Source: Pseudomonas parafulva NBRC 16636 = DSM 17004 (GTDB taxonomy: Bacteria > Pseudomonadota > Gammaproteobacteria > Pseudomonadales > Pseudomonadaceae). Taken from it: a stretch of 64,000 nt of DNA. The position numbers and the translations under genes are program-made. Positions 50,196 to 59,568 of the stretch are shown piece by piece (position 1 is the first letter of the stretch; every line of letters starts with the position of its first letter). Location of the stretch: the NCBI RefSeq assembly GCF_000730645.1, contig NZ_BBIU01000017.1, positions 124,001 to 188,000 on the forward strand, given 5' to 3'. The notes beneath the pieces are model-generated. The model had not been told where the DNA came from. It was given only the letters and a program-made list of their open reading frames with translations, and did no database searches.

Positions 50196-52025
50196 ATGAA
50201 CCTAGAGCTGTTTTGGGTCCTCGGCCTGCTGGCCATCGTGGTCATCCTGTTTGTCATCAACCGCCCGCGCATGGACGTGGTGGCGCTGTTGGTCATTCTC
50301 GCATTGCCGCTTTCCGGCATCCTCACCGTCGAACAGGCCCTTGCAGGCTTCAGCGACCCTAACGTGGTGCTGATCGCAGCGTTGTTCGTGATAGGCGAAG
50401 GCCTGGTGCGCACGGGTATCGCGTACCGCATCGGCGAGTGGATGAGCGAACGGGCCGGCAACAGCGAAGCACGGCTGCTGGTGCTGCTGATGGTGGCAGT
50501 GGCGGGCCTGGGTTCGGTGATGAGCTCAACCGGGGTGGTGGCCATTTTCATCCCGGTGGTGCTCAGCATCGCGGCGCGCCTGAAACTATCACCCAGCCGC
50601 CTGATGATGCCACTGAGCTTCGCCGGCCTCATCAGCGGCATGCTGAGCCTGGTGGCCACGCCGCCCAACGTGGTGGTGCACAGTGAGCTGGTGCGCCACG
50701 GCGAGCAGGGCTTCAGCTTTTTCAGCTTCACCCCCTTCGGCCTGGTAATACTGGTGCTGGGCGTGGGCTACATGCTGCTGACCCGCCACTGGCTGAGCGG
50801 TGAAGTGCGCAAGGACGGGCGCGTGGAGACCCGCCGCACCCTGCTGGACCTGGTGCTGGACTACAAGCTCAATGGCCGCGAGCGCCGGCTGCGCATTCGC
50901 CCGCACTCGCCCTTGATCGGCCACACCTTGGGCGAGTTGAAGTTGCGCACGGACCACGGCGCCAACGTCATCGGTATCGAGCGCCAGCACAAATTCACCA
51001 CCCGCGTGATCGCGCCCGACTCCGGCACGGTGCTGCACCAGGGCGATGTACTGCTGCTGGACCTGTTCGCCAAACGCGACGACCTGCGCAGCCTGTGCCA
51101 GACCATGCACCTGGAGCCCCTGCACTTCAAGGCTGCCTACTTCATAGATCAATCCCAGGAAGTGGGCATGGCCGAGGTATCGCTGCCTCCCGGCTCGCAG
51201 CTGATTGGCAAGAGCATCCTCGAACTGGCTTTCCGTTCGCGCTATGACCTCAACGTCGTGGGCCTGCGCCGTGAGCAGGCCGCCATCGAAGCGCAACTGG
51301 TAGAGGAGAAGCTGCGCCTGGGCGACACCTTGCTGGTGGTGGGCCCATGGAAGGCAGTGCGCCAGTTGCAGAGTAAACCCAGGGACTTTCTGGTGCTGAG
51401 CCTGCCCACTGAAATCGACCTGGTGGCTCCGGCCCGCCGACGCGCGCCACAAGCGCTGCTGAGCCTGGCGGTGATGGTTGGGCTGATGGTCAGCGGTGCT
51501 GTGCCCAATGTGCTGGCCGCACTCATCGGCTGCCTGTTGATGGGCGCAGGCCGCTGCATCGACATGAACAGCGCCTACCGATCCATTCACTGGCAAAGCC
51601 TGATACTGATCGTGGGCATGCTGCCTTTTGCCCAGGCGCTGCAAAAAACCGGGGGGATCGACCTGGCGGTCAGTGGTCTGGTCAGCCTGCTTGGCGGGGC
51701 CGGCCCCAGTGCCATCCTGGCGTGCCTGTTTGCGGTCACCGCCGTGATCGGGCTGTTCATCTCCAACACTGCGACTGCGGTGTTGATGGCCCCGGTGGCG
51801 ATTACCACCGCCACGCAGCTGGGCATGTCGCCCTACCCGTTTGCCATGACCGTGGCGTTGGCCGCTTCGGCCGCCTTCATGACACCTGTCTCCTCGCCGG
51901 TAAACACCTTGGTACTGGGGCCCGGCCAATACCGCTTCGCGGACTTCGTCAAAGTCGGGGTGCCGTTCACGTTACTGGTGATGCTGGTGGCAGTGATCAT
52001 GGTGCCCTGGTTCTACGGGCTTTGA
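50196..52025 (+). CDS. SLC13-family permease with RCK_C domains
   Basis: 609 residues. Two membrane halves (about 5-190 and 410-609) flank two soluble RCK_C/TrkA-C domains (about 225-300 and 315-390, including [19 protein letters not shown] and [23 protein letters not shown]). [17 protein letters not shown] and [12 protein letters not shown] are the substrate-loop motifs of the family, and [14 protein letters not shown] the second. Sodium-coupled anion or dicarboxylate/sulfate uptake is usual; this YfbS-like branch is not well defined. Confidence 0.88.
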   Translation: MNLELFWVLGLLAIVVILFVINRPRMDVVALLVILALPLSGILTVEQALAGFSDPNVVLIAALFVIGEGLVRTGIAYRIGEWMSERAGNSEARLLVLLMVAVAGLGSVMSSTGVVAIFIPVVLSIAARLKLSPSRLMMPLSFAGLISGMLSLVATPPNVVVHSELVRHGEQGFSFFSFTPFGLVILVLGVGYMLLTRHWLSGEVRKDGRVETRRTLLDLVLDYKLNGRERRLRIRPHSPLIGHTLGELKLRTDHGANVIGIERQHKFTTRVIAPDSGTVLHQGDVLLLDLFAKRDDLRSLCQTMHLEPLHFKAAYFIDQSQEVGMAEVSLPPGSQLIGKSILELAFRSRYDLNVVGLRREQAAIEAQLVEEKLRLGDTLLVVGPWKAVRQLQSKPRDFLVLSLPTEIDLVAPARRRAPQALLSLAVMVGLMVSGAVPNVLAALIGCLLMGAGRCIDMNSAYRSIHWQSLILIVGMLPFAQALQKTGGIDLAVSGLVSLLGGAGPSAILACLFAVTAVIGLFISNTATAVLMAPVAITTATQLGMSPYPFAMTVALAASAAFMTPVSSPVNTLVLGPGQYRFADFVKVGVPFTLLVMLVAVIMVPWFYGL

Positions 52026-52168
52026 GGTCACACAGCACAGCCACTAGCAAAAAGCCATGACTTAGGGCAGATTGACATCAACTAGCAGGACGAAACACAC
52101 TGATCAGCATTGCCCCAGGTGCCTTCAGCCGTTGTCCTGGATTTCGTTTCCGCTTGTCGGTCGAACCA

Positions 52169-53578
52169 ATGGTTTTTCCAGCCCAATCGCGCCTGCTTTC
52201 ATATGTCGCTCTGCTCTGCCTGACCTTTGCCCTGACCCTTGGCGGCATCCTGGCACGTCCGATCGAATCCCTTTCGCTGTTCTGGCCCGTGAATGCGGTA
52301 CTGGCCGGAGTACTGCTGCGCTACCCGCACCACGCCACATTGCCCGCCTTGCTGCTGATATGGCTGGGCATGGTCGCTGCGGACCTGCTATGCGGCAGTG
52401 AGTGGGCTCCGGCACTGTGGTTCAACCTGTGCAACATGGGGGTGGTAGCCACCCTTTGGCAGTTGCTGTCGCGCTTGCCACGCCTGCACCGCCGCCTGCG
52501 TACCCCACACGGGGTGCTGTGCGTATTTGGCGCCTGCGCGGGCGGTGCGATGGTGGCCGCCAGCATGGCCGCAGCCATGGCGGCCCCCTGGTTCGAACAG
52601 TCGGTGCGTGCCACCTGGCTGGCCTGGTTCAGTGAACAGTTTTCTACCAGCGTGCTGGTGCTGCCGGTGCTGCTCACCGCCCCAACAGCACAGGCGCTGA
52701 TCCGCAGCGGCGGGCAGGCCATACGCTTGTCACCCCTGCTGGTGATGCTGGTGTCGCTCGCATTCAGCATCGCATTCGGCGGGCCCGGCGCCATCGCCTT
52801 TCCCATCGCGGCATTGCTGTGGTGTGCCTGGACCTACTCGCCGTTCATGGTTTCGTTGCTCACGCTCACAGCCGGCAGTACGCTGATCGTGGCAGTGGCA
52901 CAAAACCTCATGCACTTCAGCGTGCCGCAGAGTGAATCAGGCGTCACGGCACTGATGTCAGCGCGCCTTGGCATCGCCATGCTAGTGCTGGGCCCGCTGG
53001 TGGTTGCCTGCGTCACTCAGGCCAATCGCAGCCTGATGGCGCGCCTGGCGCATCAGGCCACCGTCGACCACCTCACCGGTACTCTGACCCGCAGCGCCTT
53101 CACACGGCGCGCGAACGCGCTGCTCGACAGCCGGCAGCAGCACGCCCAGTTGCTGCCCATGACCCTGATGATGCTCGACATCGACCATTTCAAGTCGATC
53201 AATGATGCCCATGGCCACGCCGTAGGGGACCTGGTACTGCGCCAGTTTGCCGATACCCTGCGGGACCAGTTGCACAGCGATGAACTGCTGGCGCGCATGG
53301 GCGGCGAGGAATTCGTCGTCATCCTGCCAGGCCTTGCCCCCGACCGGGCCCAATTCACCGCCGAGCGGCTTCGCCGGGCCGTGCAGGACCTGAATGTGCA
53401 GCAGGCCGACAAGCGTGTGCAGATTACTGTCAGCATTGGTATTGCAGGTTGCGACGCCGGCCTGCCAACCCCAGCGCTGGACGCACTGCTGGCAAGCGCC
53501 GACAAGGCGCTATACCGGGCAAAGGCACAGGGCCGCAACCGTGTAGAACAGGCTGAACCGATGCGCCGGGTTATCTGA
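52169..53578 (+). CDS. MASE1-like membrane diguanylate cyclase
   Basis: 469 residues from the ATG at 52169; a TTG five codons earlier is an alternative, and neither has a clear ribosome site. Eight or so membrane helices (SLFWPVNAVLAGVLLRYP resembles MASE1) span about 10-295. GGDEF domain about 305-460: VDHLTGTLTRSAF, LDIDHFKSIND, active site ARMGGEEF. The inhibitory RxxD site is absent, unlike the cyclases at 41782 and 48289. Confidence 0.88.
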   Translation: MVFPAQSRLLSYVALLCLTFALTLGGILARPIESLSLFWPVNAVLAGVLLRYPHHATLPALLLIWLGMVAADLLCGSEWAPALWFNLCNMGVVATLWQLLSRLPRLHRRLRTPHGVLCVFGACAGGAMVAASMAAAMAAPWFEQSVRATWLAWFSEQFSTSVLVLPVLLTAPTAQALIRSGGQAIRLSPLLVMLVSLAFSIAFGGPGAIAFPIAALLWCAWTYSPFMVSLLTLTAGSTLIVAVAQNLMHFSVPQSESGVTALMSARLGIAMLVLGPLVVACVTQANRSLMARLAHQATVDHLTGTLTRSAFTRRANALLDSRQQHAQLLPMTLMMLDIDHFKSINDAHGHAVGDLVLRQFADTLRDQLHSDELLARMGGEEFVVILPGLAPDRAQFTAERLRRAVQDLNVQQADKRVQITVSIGIAGCDAGLPTPALDALLASADKALYRAKAQGRNRVEQAEPMRRVI

Positions 53579-53720
53579 GTGGGTTGCGGCATGGCCCACT
53601 GCTTTACTGCCTGATTGCCCCGCCTAAGCCCCAACGTGCTCGCCCCAAAAAACACCCCCTGCAGTTGCTCAAATTCTGCTCAATCTAACAGAGGCCGCCG
53701 TGGGCTTGGCTTTCAGCACG

Positions 53721-53729
53721 TTATCCACA
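53721..53729 (+). promoter_or_regulatory. DnaA box in a small cluster
   Basis: TTATCCACA is an exact DnaA box. A TGTGGACAG at 53748-53756 is a weaker site on the other strand, and TTATCCCACA lies at 53778. The rest of 53579-53777 holds no gene. Confidence 0.5.
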
Positions 53730-53777
53730 GACCTACCCACGTTTTTTGTGGACAGATTTCTGAGCGTGGAGAATGAC

Positions 53778-53945
53778 TTATCCCACAGCCAGCAACGCGG
53801 CGTTCGCTAGCTTGACCAGCTCGATCCACTCCCGCGTGCTGATCAACCCCGCCCGCTCCAGCACCTGGGCATCGTGCAACGCCTGGTGATAACGCGGCTC
53901 GTCGAGCGCACCCTTAACCAAAAAACGGGCACGCCACTCCAGCAT
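53778..53945 (-). CDS. hypothetical small protein (55-65 aa)
   Basis: From the ATG at 53943-53945 the product is 55 residues (MLEWRARFLVKGALDEPRYHQ); from a TTG at 53973-53975, which has GGAG nine bases upstream, it is 65. The sequence is compact and helical (HDAQVLERAGLISTREWIELVKLANAALL), with a well-conserved look. The TTG start fits the ribosome site better, the ATG fits the domain. No family recognised. Confidence 0.6.
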   Translation of the reverse strand: MLEWRARFLVKGALDEPRYHQALHDAQVLERAGLISTREWIELVKLANAALLAVG

Positions 53946-54140
53946 CGCTGAAGCGCCCTTTTTGCTTTCTATCAACGACTGGACTCCAAGGCATAAGTAC
54001 CCGCCCGAATGAACGGCGGCAGGAGACTACACGACGCCTTGGTACTTGAGAATGACAGCTGCCTACCGCTGGTCTGCAGTGTCTGGAGAGGCGGGCCTGC
54101 CAGAGGGAAGAAGGCAGGCCGGAGGGCTGAGGACCAACAA

Positions 54141-54224
54141 TCAGCTTGGCGGGATGGTACCCAGCAAACCGATAAGGATGGTCAGGACCAGAAAACCACC
54201 GAGGAACAGCGCGAGCTTGCCCAT
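54141..54224 (-). CDS. 27-residue hydrophobic membrane peptide
   Basis: The ATG at 54222-54224, after AGAGG at six bases, opens a frame to the TGA at 54141-54143. The peptide MGKLALFLGGFLVLTILIGL and its short tail form one membrane helix of about 20 residues with a basic start. A clean helix and a ribosome site favour a real small protein. A GGCCTGCC/GGCAGGCC hairpin lies downstream (54095-54121). Function unknown. Confidence 0.55.
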   Translation of the reverse strand: MGKLALFLGGFLVLTILIGLLGTIPPS

Positions 54225-54368
54225 TGGAACCTCTACATGACGATACGGGATGCAGCTATTTTCGCGCTTCAGCTGATACGGTTACAGATGCAGGTTTGTA
54301 GAAAAAAAGCAGATCAGATTGGCCATGCAATGACAGGATCATCCCTGCGCAGCCCTCTGCGCCTCGCG

Positions 54369-54722
54369 TCAGGTAAGCTGCCTGAGCTTCTGAGCGGGTA
54401 GCCATCCCAGCTCGCCATTGCCATGGCGGCGGCACCATAGCCAACCATTCAAAGGGCGCAGCATCTGCACCAGTTGCCCAGGTTCAGCGTCCAGTTCATG
54501 GGCAGAATAATGGTCAAGCGCCCTGCCCTGACCAACACTCAACCGCTCGATCAGTTGCGCGGGGACCCAGCCAGGTTCCTGACCGGTGCAGCTGCACAGG
54601 TACCAGTCCTGCCACCCCGGCTCACCTTCGTAACGCGGGCCTACTTCCAGCAAGGTGCCCTTGGCGAACCGAATAGGGCGCGGGTACTCACTGCGGTGGC
54701 TCTCGATCACAACATAGTGCAT
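54369..54722 (-). CDS. SH3-like domain protein
   Basis: 117 residues from the ATG at 54720-54722 with AAGGAG upstream; the longer frame is not needed. Two SH3-like halves are visible: RFAKGTLLEVGPRYEGEPGWQDWYLCSC with GQEPGWVPAQLIERL, and VQMLRPLNGWLWCRRHGNGELGWLPAQKL. This is the ligand-binding SH3 pattern of small pseudomonad proteins. No signal peptide; function unknown. Confidence 0.75.
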   Translation of the reverse strand: MHYVVIESHRSEYPRPIRFAKGTLLEVGPRYEGEPGWQDWYLCSCTGQEPGWVPAQLIERLSVGQGRALDHYSAHELDAEPGQLVQMLRPLNGWLWCRRHGNGELGWLPAQKLRQLT

Positions 54723-54955
54723 AGGCCTCTCCTTGGCCGGGAAAACATCGATCGTAGCAGAGGCTGCGCAACCTGCAGCTTGCAGCAAGTTACGGGCGGT
54801 GGATTTCCCAATTTGTAGGAATAGTTACCCGGCCATGTCGGACCTTTCGCGATCAAACCCAGTCGCTGTATGAAACATCAGTTTCTCCTACAAATTCGAG
54901 CTGATACCGTCCGTCTTTCCTACATCGGCACGGAAGCTACCTACGTGAGAAATTT

Positions 54956-55141
54956 ATGGACACATACAACGCGTCAGCCCTGAAACTGCAGAAAAACTTG
55001 CTGAACCTGCGCACTGAGCGCGACCGGCTCATTTCGCAAAACAGGCACAGCGAAGCACAGGCCCTGGAAGCGCCCATCGCACTGCTGGAAGACGCCATCA
55101 AACAATTACCGCCCGCCCTCAAACCGGGCACGCTGCAATAG
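54956..55141 (+). CDS. small helical protein (61 aa)
   Basis: MDTYNASALKLQKNLLNLRT begins a single long amphipathic helix (RDRLISQNRHSEAQALEAPIALLEDAIKQL), probably a coiled coil, followed by a Pro-rich tail. No signal peptide. The nearest ribosome-site-like sequence upstream is GTGAGA, which is weak. Function unknown. Confidence 0.55.
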   Translation: MDTYNASALKLQKNLLNLRTERDRLISQNRHSEAQALEAPIALLEDAIKQLPPALKPGTLQ

Positions 55142-55236
55142 CTGCTCAGCCCGGCGGCGCCTGAAACTTCAGCCCGCCGGGCGTTGCACTTTAGTCGTAT
55201 TGTTTTTAGTTGCCGGGCGGTCACGCGAGGGGTTTA

Positions 55237-55250
55237 TTGATTCAGATCAA
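55237..55250 (+). promoter_or_regulatory. ANR/FNR box upstream of fdnG
   Basis: TTGATTCAGATCAA is a perfect TTGAT-N4-ATCAA site. It lies 374 bases before the fdnG start. With the usual -41.5 placement, transcription would begin near 55285, leaving a leader of about 340 bases. The 55142-55623 gap has no other gene that I can support. Confidence 0.8.
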
Positions 55251-55623
55251 TACAGTATCTTATTATTTAACCGTATCAGTTACTTCATCGAAACGCTCTA
55301 TCAATTGATCGAGCCGGCCAATTAGCCCACCCACCGCCAACCCATTAAACTCTCCCCCGCCACGTTAGCAAACGCCCCGGCACGACCGTGATTCAGTCCT
55401 TATAATTTTCGAATAACCGGCTGCGCTTTCGTCGTACGAAACAGCACCCTCTCATTGGTCAGGCAGGCCACCTGCCGCCTTCTTGCAACGGGCATACCTA
55501 TTGATTGCGCCAGCCATGCAAATGGCCGGCGGGCACCCGGCTGCCTGCATTGAACCGGGGCCTTATGTGACCCAGGCCGGGCCTGCCACACCGCGCAGCC
55601 CGACGCCTGTTGGAGGAACGTTA

Positions 55624-58600
55624 ATGGATCTTGGCAGACGGCAGTTTTTTAAACTTTGCACCACCGGTGCCGCCGCTGTTTCAGCTGCTTCTTTGGGCTT
55701 TGGTGCCACCGTGGCCAATGCCAGCCAGTCCCGGCAGTACAAGTTGTTGCGTGCCAAGGAGACCCGTAACAACTGCACCTATTGTTCAGTGGGCTGCGGC
55801 ATCCTGATGTATAGCCTGGGTGACGGCGCAAAGAATGCCAAGGCGCGCATCTTCCACATCGAAGGCGACCCCGACCACCCCGTCAGCCGCGGTTCGCTGT
55901 GCCCGAAGGGCGCAGGCCTGGTCGACTACATTCACAGCGAACAGCGCCTGCTGCACCCCGAATACCGCGCAGCCGGCTCCGACAAATGGGAGCGGGTGAG
56001 CTGGGACTACGCGATCGACCGCATCGCCCGGCTGATGAAAGATGACCGGGATGCCAACTTCATCGTCCGCAACGCCGACGGCGTCACCGTCAACCGCTGG
56101 TTGTCGACCGGCATGCTGTGCTCCTCTGCCGCCTCCAGCGAAACCGGCGCCCTGGACCAACGCTTTACCCGTGCGCTGGGCATCCTGGGCACCGACAGCC
56201 AGGCCAGGGTGTGCCATGCCCCCACGGTAGCCGCGCTTGCGCCCACCTTCGGCCGCGGCGCGATGACCAACAACTGGGTGGACATCAAGAACGCCAACGT
56301 CGTGCTGATCATGGGCGGTAACCCGGCCGAAGCGCACCCTGTGGGCTTCAAGTGGGTGATCGAGGCCAAGATCCGCAATGGCGCCAAAGTGATCGTGGTC
56401 GACCCCCGCTTCAACCGCAGCGCTTCAGTGGCCGATATCTACGCACCGGTGCGTGCGGGCTCAGACATCACCTTCCTGATGGGCATGGTCAACTACCTGT
56501 TGACCCACGACCGTATCCAGCATGAATACGTACGCGCCTACACCAATGCCTCGCTCATTGTGCGCAACGACTACCACTTCGATGACGGGTTGTTCAGCGG
56601 CTACGACGCCAAGGCGCGGCGCTACGACCGCAGCTCTTGGGCCTACGAGCTGGATGACAACGGCCATGCCCGCCAGGACATGACCCTGAGCCACCCCCGG
56701 TGCGTGTTCAACCTGCTCAAACAGCACGTCAGCCGCTACACCCCGGAGCTGGTCAGCCAGCTGTGCGGCACACCGCAGGACGACTTCCTGGAGATCTGCG
56801 ACATCCTGGCCAGCACCAGCGTGCCAGATCGCACTGCTACCTTCCTTTACGCCCTGGGCTGGACCCACCACACCACCGGGGCGCAGATGATTCGCGGCTC
56901 CGGCATGCTCCAGCTGCTGCTGGGCAATATCGGCATGGCCGGTGGTGGCGTCAACGCCCTGCGCGGCCACTCCAACATCCAGGGCTATACCGACCTGGGG
57001 CTGCTGTCCCAGCGTCTGCCGGGCTACATGAACCTGCCGTCGGACAGCCAGGCCGACCTGCACACCTATTTGCAGCAAACCACGCCCAAGGCCCAGCTGC
57101 CCGACCAGGTGAACTACTACCAGCACACGCCCAAGTTCTTCATCAGCCTGATGAAGAGCCTGTACGGCGAAAAAGCCACCCGCGAAAACGACTGGGGTTT
57201 CGATTGGTTGCCCAAGTGGGACGACAGCTACGACGTGCTCAACTTCGCCAACCGCATGCACGACGGTAAGGTCAACGGCTATATCGCCCAGGGCTTCAAC
57301 CCCATCGCCGCATTCCCGGACAAGAACAAGGCAGCCGAGGCACTGGCCAAGCTCAAGTTCCTGGTCATCATCGACCCGCTGGCCACCGAGACCTCCAGCT
57401 TCTGGCAGAACCATGGCGAGTCCAATGACGTGGACCCCGCACAGATCCAGACCGAAGTGTTCCGCCTGCCCTCCAGCTGCTTTGCCGAGGAAAACGGCTC
57501 TATCGTCAATTCCGGGCGCTGGTTGCAGTGGCACTGGGCCGGTGCTGCGCCGCCCGGCGAGGCCTGGCATGACGGCAAGATCCTTGGCCACCTGTTCATG
57601 AAGCTGCGCGAGCTGTACCAGGAAGAAGGCGGCGCCTGCCCTGAGCAGGTGCTGAACATGGCCTGGGACTACAAAGACCCGTACGACCCGGCACCGGAAG
57701 AGGTGGCCAAGGAGTCCAACGGCTATGCCCTGGCTGACCTGCACGACGACCAGGGCAACCTGGTACTGCGCAAGGGCCAGTTGCTGGACAATTTCGGCCA
57801 GTTGCGCGACGACGGCAGCACCGCCTGTTTCAACTGGGTGTTCGCTGGCTGCTGGACCGAAGCCGGCAACCAGATGGCCCGGCGCGACAACGCCGACAGC
57901 GGGCTGGGCTGCACACCGGGCTGGGCCTGGGCCTGGCCACAGAACCGCCGCATTCTGTACAACCGTGCCTCGGCCGACCCGCAGGGCAAGCCGTGGGACG
58001 CCAAGCGCAAGGTCATCGGCTGGGATGGCAGCCGCTGGAGCGGCATCGACGTGCCGGACTTCCCGGTAACCGTGGCCCCCGGTACCGCCACCCACCCTTT
58101 CATCATGTTGCCCGAAGGGGTCGGGCGGCTGTTTTCGGTAGGCGCGATGAACGATGGCCCGTTCCCTGAGCACTACGAGCCCACCGAAAGCCCGCTGGCC
58201 AGTAACCCGCTGCACCCCACCGTCAGCAAAAGCCCCACCGCGCGGCTGTATGACAGTGACCGGGCACGCATGGGCAGCCGGGAGGCGTTCCCTTACGTGG
58301 CCACCACCTACTCCATCACCGAGCTGTTCCGCCACTGGACCAAGCATTCCCGGCTCAATGCCATCGTCCAGCCTGAGCAGTTCGTCGAGATCGGCGAGCT
58401 GCTGGCCAAGGACAAAGGCATCGTGCAGGGCGACCTGGTGCGGGTCAGTACCCAGCGGGGCTACATCAAGGCCAAGGCCGTGGTGACCAAGCGCATTCGC
58501 CGCCTGCAGATCGACGGCCAGGCGGTCGACACCATCGGCGTGCCCTGCCACTGGGGCTTCGAGGGCGCCACCCGCAAGGGCTTCCTGGCCAATACCCTGA

Positions 58601-58674
58601 CCCCGGGGGTGGGCGAATCGAACACCAATACCCCGGAATACAAAGCGTTTCTGGTGAACGTGGAAAAGGCCTGA
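55624..58674 (+). CDS. fdnG: respiratory formate dehydrogenase, catalytic alpha subunit (Cys form)
   Basis: 1016 residues from the ATG at 55624 (GGAGG nine bases upstream), ahead of a Tat signal (GRRQFFKLC). [4Fe-4S] cysteines at 51, 54, 58 and 93 (NCTYCSVGC, LCPKG), then molybdopterin domains. The residue that is selenocysteine in E. coli FdnG (QARVUHGPT) is Cys197 here, codon TGC at 56212-56214. It oxidises formate in the periplasm. The fdnG/fdoG naming is interchangeable. Operon fdnGHI-fdhE. Confidence 0.95.
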   Translation: MDLGRRQFFKLCTTGAAAVSAASLGFGATVANASQSRQYKLLRAKETRNNCTYCSVGCGILMYSLGDGAKNAKARIFHIEGDPDHPVSRGSLCPKGAGLVDYIHSEQRLLHPEYRAAGSDKWERVSWDYAIDRIARLMKDDRDANFIVRNADGVTVNRWLSTGMLCSSAASSETGALDQRFTRALGILGTDSQARVCHAPTVAALAPTFGRGAMTNNWVDIKNANVVLIMGGNPAEAHPVGFKWVIEAKIRNGAKVIVVDPRFNRSASVADIYAPVRAGSDITFLMGMVNYLLTHDRIQHEYVRAYTNASLIVRNDYHFDDGLFSGYDAKARRYDRSSWAYELDDNGHARQDMTLSHPRCVFNLLKQHVSRYTPELVSQLCGTPQDDFLEICDILASTSVPDRTATFLYALGWTHHTTGAQMIRGSGMLQLLLGNIGMAGGGVNALRGHSNIQGYTDLGLLSQRLPGYMNLPSDSQADLHTYLQQTTPKAQLPDQVNYYQHTPKFFISLMKSLYGEKATRENDWGFDWLPKWDDSYDVLNFANRMHDGKVNGYIAQGFNPIAAFPDKNKAAEALAKLKFLVIIDPLATETSSFWQNHGESNDVDPAQIQTEVFRLPSSCFAEENGSIVNSGRWLQWHWAGAAPPGEAWHDGKILGHLFMKLRELYQEEGGACPEQVLNMAWDYKDPYDPAPEEVAKESNGYALADLHDDQGNLVLRKGQLLDNFGQLRDDGSTACFNWVFAGCWTEAGNQMARRDNADSGLGCTPGWAWAWPQNRRILYNRASADPQGKPWDAKRKVIGWDGSRWSGIDVPDFPVTVAPGTATHPFIMLPEGVGRLFSVGAMNDGPFPEHYEPTESPLASNPLHPTVSKSPTARLYDSDRARMGSREAFPYVATTYSITELFRHWTKHSRLNAIVQPEQFVEIGELLAKDKGIVQGDLVRVSTQRGYIKAKAVVTKRIRRLQIDGQAVDTIGVPCHWGFEGATRKGFLANTLTPGVGESNTNTPEYKAFLVNVEKA

Positions 58675-58686
58675 CGGAGCCCTATT

Positions 58687-59568
58687 ATGTCCCTGCAATC
58701 CCAAGACATCATCCGCCGCTCGGCCACCCACGCTTTCACACCGGCACCCCGCGCACGCGATCACCAGGCCGAGGTGGCCAAGCTGATCGACGTGAGCATC
58801 TGCATCGGCTGCAAGGCGTGCCAGGTGGCCTGCAACGAATGGAACGACCTGCGCGACGAGGTCGGCCATAACGTGGGCGTCTATGACAACCCGGCCGACC
58901 TTACAGCCGACACCTGGACGCTGATGCGCTTTGACGAGCACGAGAACGAGGCCGGCAAGCTGGAGTGGCTGATCCGCAAGGACGGCTGCATGCACTGCGC
59001 CGACCCCGGCTGCCTGAAAGCCTGCCCGCAACCCGGCGCCATCATCCAGTACGCCAACGGCATCGTCGATTTCCAGTCCGAGCACTGCATCGGCTGCGGC
59101 TACTGCGTGGCCGGCTGCCCGTTCGATGTGCCACGCATCAGCAAGAAGGACAACAAGGCCTACAAGTGCACCCTGTGCGTCGACCGGGTCACGGTCGGCC
59201 AGGAACCGGCCTGTGTGAAAACCTGCCCCACCGGCGCCATCAACTTCGGCAGCAAGGCCGACATGCTGGTACAGGCCGAGGAACGTGTCACCGAGCTGCA
59301 TGGCCGCGGCTTTGCCGGCGCGGGTATCTACGACCCACAGGCCGTCGGCGGCACCCACGTGTTCTACGTGTTGCAGCACGCGGACAAACCCGAGCTGTAC
59401 CACAAGCTCAACCCGGACCCGCGCATCAGCACGGCCATCAGTGGCTGGAAAGGCTGGCTGAAGCCGGTGGCAGCGGCGGCGTTCTTCGCCACCCTGGCCG
59501 GTACCGTATTCCATTACATCGGCGTTGGCCCGAATGAGGTGGAAGAAGACCACGAGGAACACGCGTGA
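58687..59568 (+). CDS. fdnH: formate dehydrogenase, iron-sulfur beta subunit
   Basis: 293 residues with four [4Fe-4S] cysteine clusters ([45 protein letters not shown]...CVKTCPTG) and one C-terminal membrane anchor (about 262-280, [19 protein letters not shown]). It relays electrons from FdnG to the cytochrome subunit. It begins 12 bases after fdnG; its stop overlaps the fdnI start by one base. Confidence 0.95.
   Translation: MSLQSQDIIRRSATHAFTPAPRARDHQAEVAKLIDVSICIGCKACQVACNEWNDLRDEVGHNVGVYDNPADLTADTWTLMRFDEHENEAGKLEWLIRKDGCMHCADPGCLKACPQPGAIIQYANGIVDFQSEHCIGCGYCVAGCPFDVPRISKKDNKAYKCTLCVDRVTVGQEPACVKTCPTGAINFGSKADMLVQAEERVTELHGRGFAGAGIYDPQAVGGTHVFYVLQHADKPELYHKLNPDPRISTAISGWKGWLKPVAAAAFFATLAGTVFHYIGVGPNEVEEDHEEHA

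Noticed and set aside
50589-51929. 446-codon minus-strand open frame
   Set aside because: Antisense shadow of the SLC13 permease; composition is Gln/His/Arg-rich without a recognisable fold.
56212-56214. Selenocysteine insertion in fdnG
   Set aside because: The codon is TGC, not TGA, and the frame is open throughout, so no recoding is needed.
56461-59562. 1033-codon open frame on the minus strand
   Set aside because: It lies wholly antisense to fdnG and fdnH, which match known proteins along their full length; long antisense frames are common in GC-rich DNA. No ribosome site or domain.
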